NCBI GenBank assembly: GCA_023419055.1
Contig: JAEZYO010000464.1
Coordinates: forward strand, 1-15,539
Length of the DNA stretch: 15,539 nt
Direction: 5' to 3'
Origin: Pseudomonadota bacterium
Lineage (GTDB): Bacteria > Myxococcota > Polyangia > Polyangiales > Polyangiaceae
Below, piece by piece: positions 15,477 to 15,539 of this stretch (positions within the stretch are counted from its first letter, which is position 1; each line of letters starts with the position of its first letter). Both the position numbers and the translations under genes were made by a program. The notes under the pieces were generated by a model. The model was not told where the DNA came from. It saw only the letters and a program-made list of their open reading frames with translations, and did no database searches.

Positions 15477-15481
15477 GACCT

Positions 15482-15497
15482 ACCGTTTATGAACGGT
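15482..15497. promoter_or_regulatory. Inverted repeat ACCGTT-N4-AACGGT over the -10 element (operator candidate)
   Basis: Perfect six-base arms (15482-15487 and 15492-15497) flank TATG. The element covers the predicted -10 hexamer and the likely start region of the Asp-box gene, where a dimeric repressor would typically bind. In RNA it could also fold as a small hairpin beside the start codon. Confidence 0.35.
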
Positions 15498-15514
15498 TCG
15501 GTCATTTCGGCCAA
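15486..15514 (-). promoter_or_regulatory. Sigma-70-like promoter candidate for the Asp-box gene, possibly leaderless
   Basis: On the minus strand TTGGCC (15514-15509, 4 of 6 to TTGACA) and CATAAA (15491-15486, 4 of 6 to TATAAT) are separated by exactly 17 bases. Transcription would start about seven bases after the -10 element, near 15479. That is only three or so bases before the ATG at 15476, implying a leaderless or near-leaderless mRNA. This matches the lack of a well-spaced ribosome-binding site. Confidence 0.4.
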
Positions 15515-15528
15515 GTTTCTCGGCCGAA
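15506..15528. repeat. Inverted repeat TTCGGCC-N9-GGCCGAA over the -35 element
   Basis: Perfect seven-base arms at 15506-15512 and 15522-15528 are separated by nine bases that include AAGTTTCTC. It overlaps the predicted -35 hexamer. It could be a regulator site, or a terminator-like hairpin of a gene beyond the right edge. It has no clear T-run on either side. Confidence 0.35.
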
Positions 15529-15539
15529 CGGGCCAGCGA

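Noticed and set aside
1..15539. CRISPR arrays, tRNA or rRNA genes, insertion sequences, integrase or phage genes
   Set aside because: No regularly spaced repeats, cloverleaf-like sequence, terminal inverted repeats with transposase motifs, or recombinase residues were seen on either strand.

Overview
The window is about 70% GC. Its genes use G/C-ending codons almost exclusively (GAG, CTC, GCG, CGC), and it combines a giant Pro-rich/TPR protein with large, Cys-containing envelope proteins. This suggests a myxobacterium-like deltaproteobacterium (Myxococcota, perhaps near the Polyangiales). That placement rests on style and gene types, not on a marker gene. No tRNA, rRNA, CRISPR array, insertion sequence or phage gene is visible, and the window reads as ordinary, densely packed chromosome.

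Layout: (1) 1-5340 (+) is the 3' part of a giant TPR protein with a Pro-rich and acidic N-terminal tail and an unrecognised C-terminal domain. Its start lies left of the window. (2) 5285-7678 (-) is penicillin-binding protein 1C. Its 3' end converges on gene 1 and overlaps it by 56 bases. (3) 7675-13317 (-) is a bacterial alpha-2-macroglobulin with an intact CTEQ thioester motif. It lies directly upstream of PBP1C, and the two share an ATGA stop/start overlap. (4) 13318-13520 is a roughly 200-base divergent intergenic region. (5) 13521-14162 (+) is a small exported TPR protein. (6) 14172-15476 (-) is a membrane-anchored Asp-box (BNR-like) protein, convergent with gene 5 and 9 bases from it. 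(7) 15477-15539 is a compact upstream region with a plausible sigma-70-type promoter and two inverted repeats.

The clearest functional unit is the alpha-2-macroglobulin/PBP1C operon. This pairing is known from many bacteria (yfhM-pbpC in Escherichia coli). The usual interpretation is that the macroglobulin traps foreign proteases that breach the envelope while PBP1C repairs peptidoglycan. All key residues of both proteins are present: Cys and Gln of the thioester, the transglycosylase Glu, and the SxxK, SxN and KTG transpeptidase motifs. The small exported TPR protein (divergent) and the Asp-box protein (next door) are predicted to reach the same envelope compartment. A link to the operon is only inference from position.

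I did not find a clearly undescribed system. The items most worth a second look are the C-terminal domain of the giant TPR protein, the palindromes covering the ribosome-binding site of the macroglobulin gene, the inverted repeats over the promoter-like sequence of the Asp-box gene (which may give a leaderless mRNA), and the bait-like Gly-rich stretch and CPSC motif of the macroglobulin.
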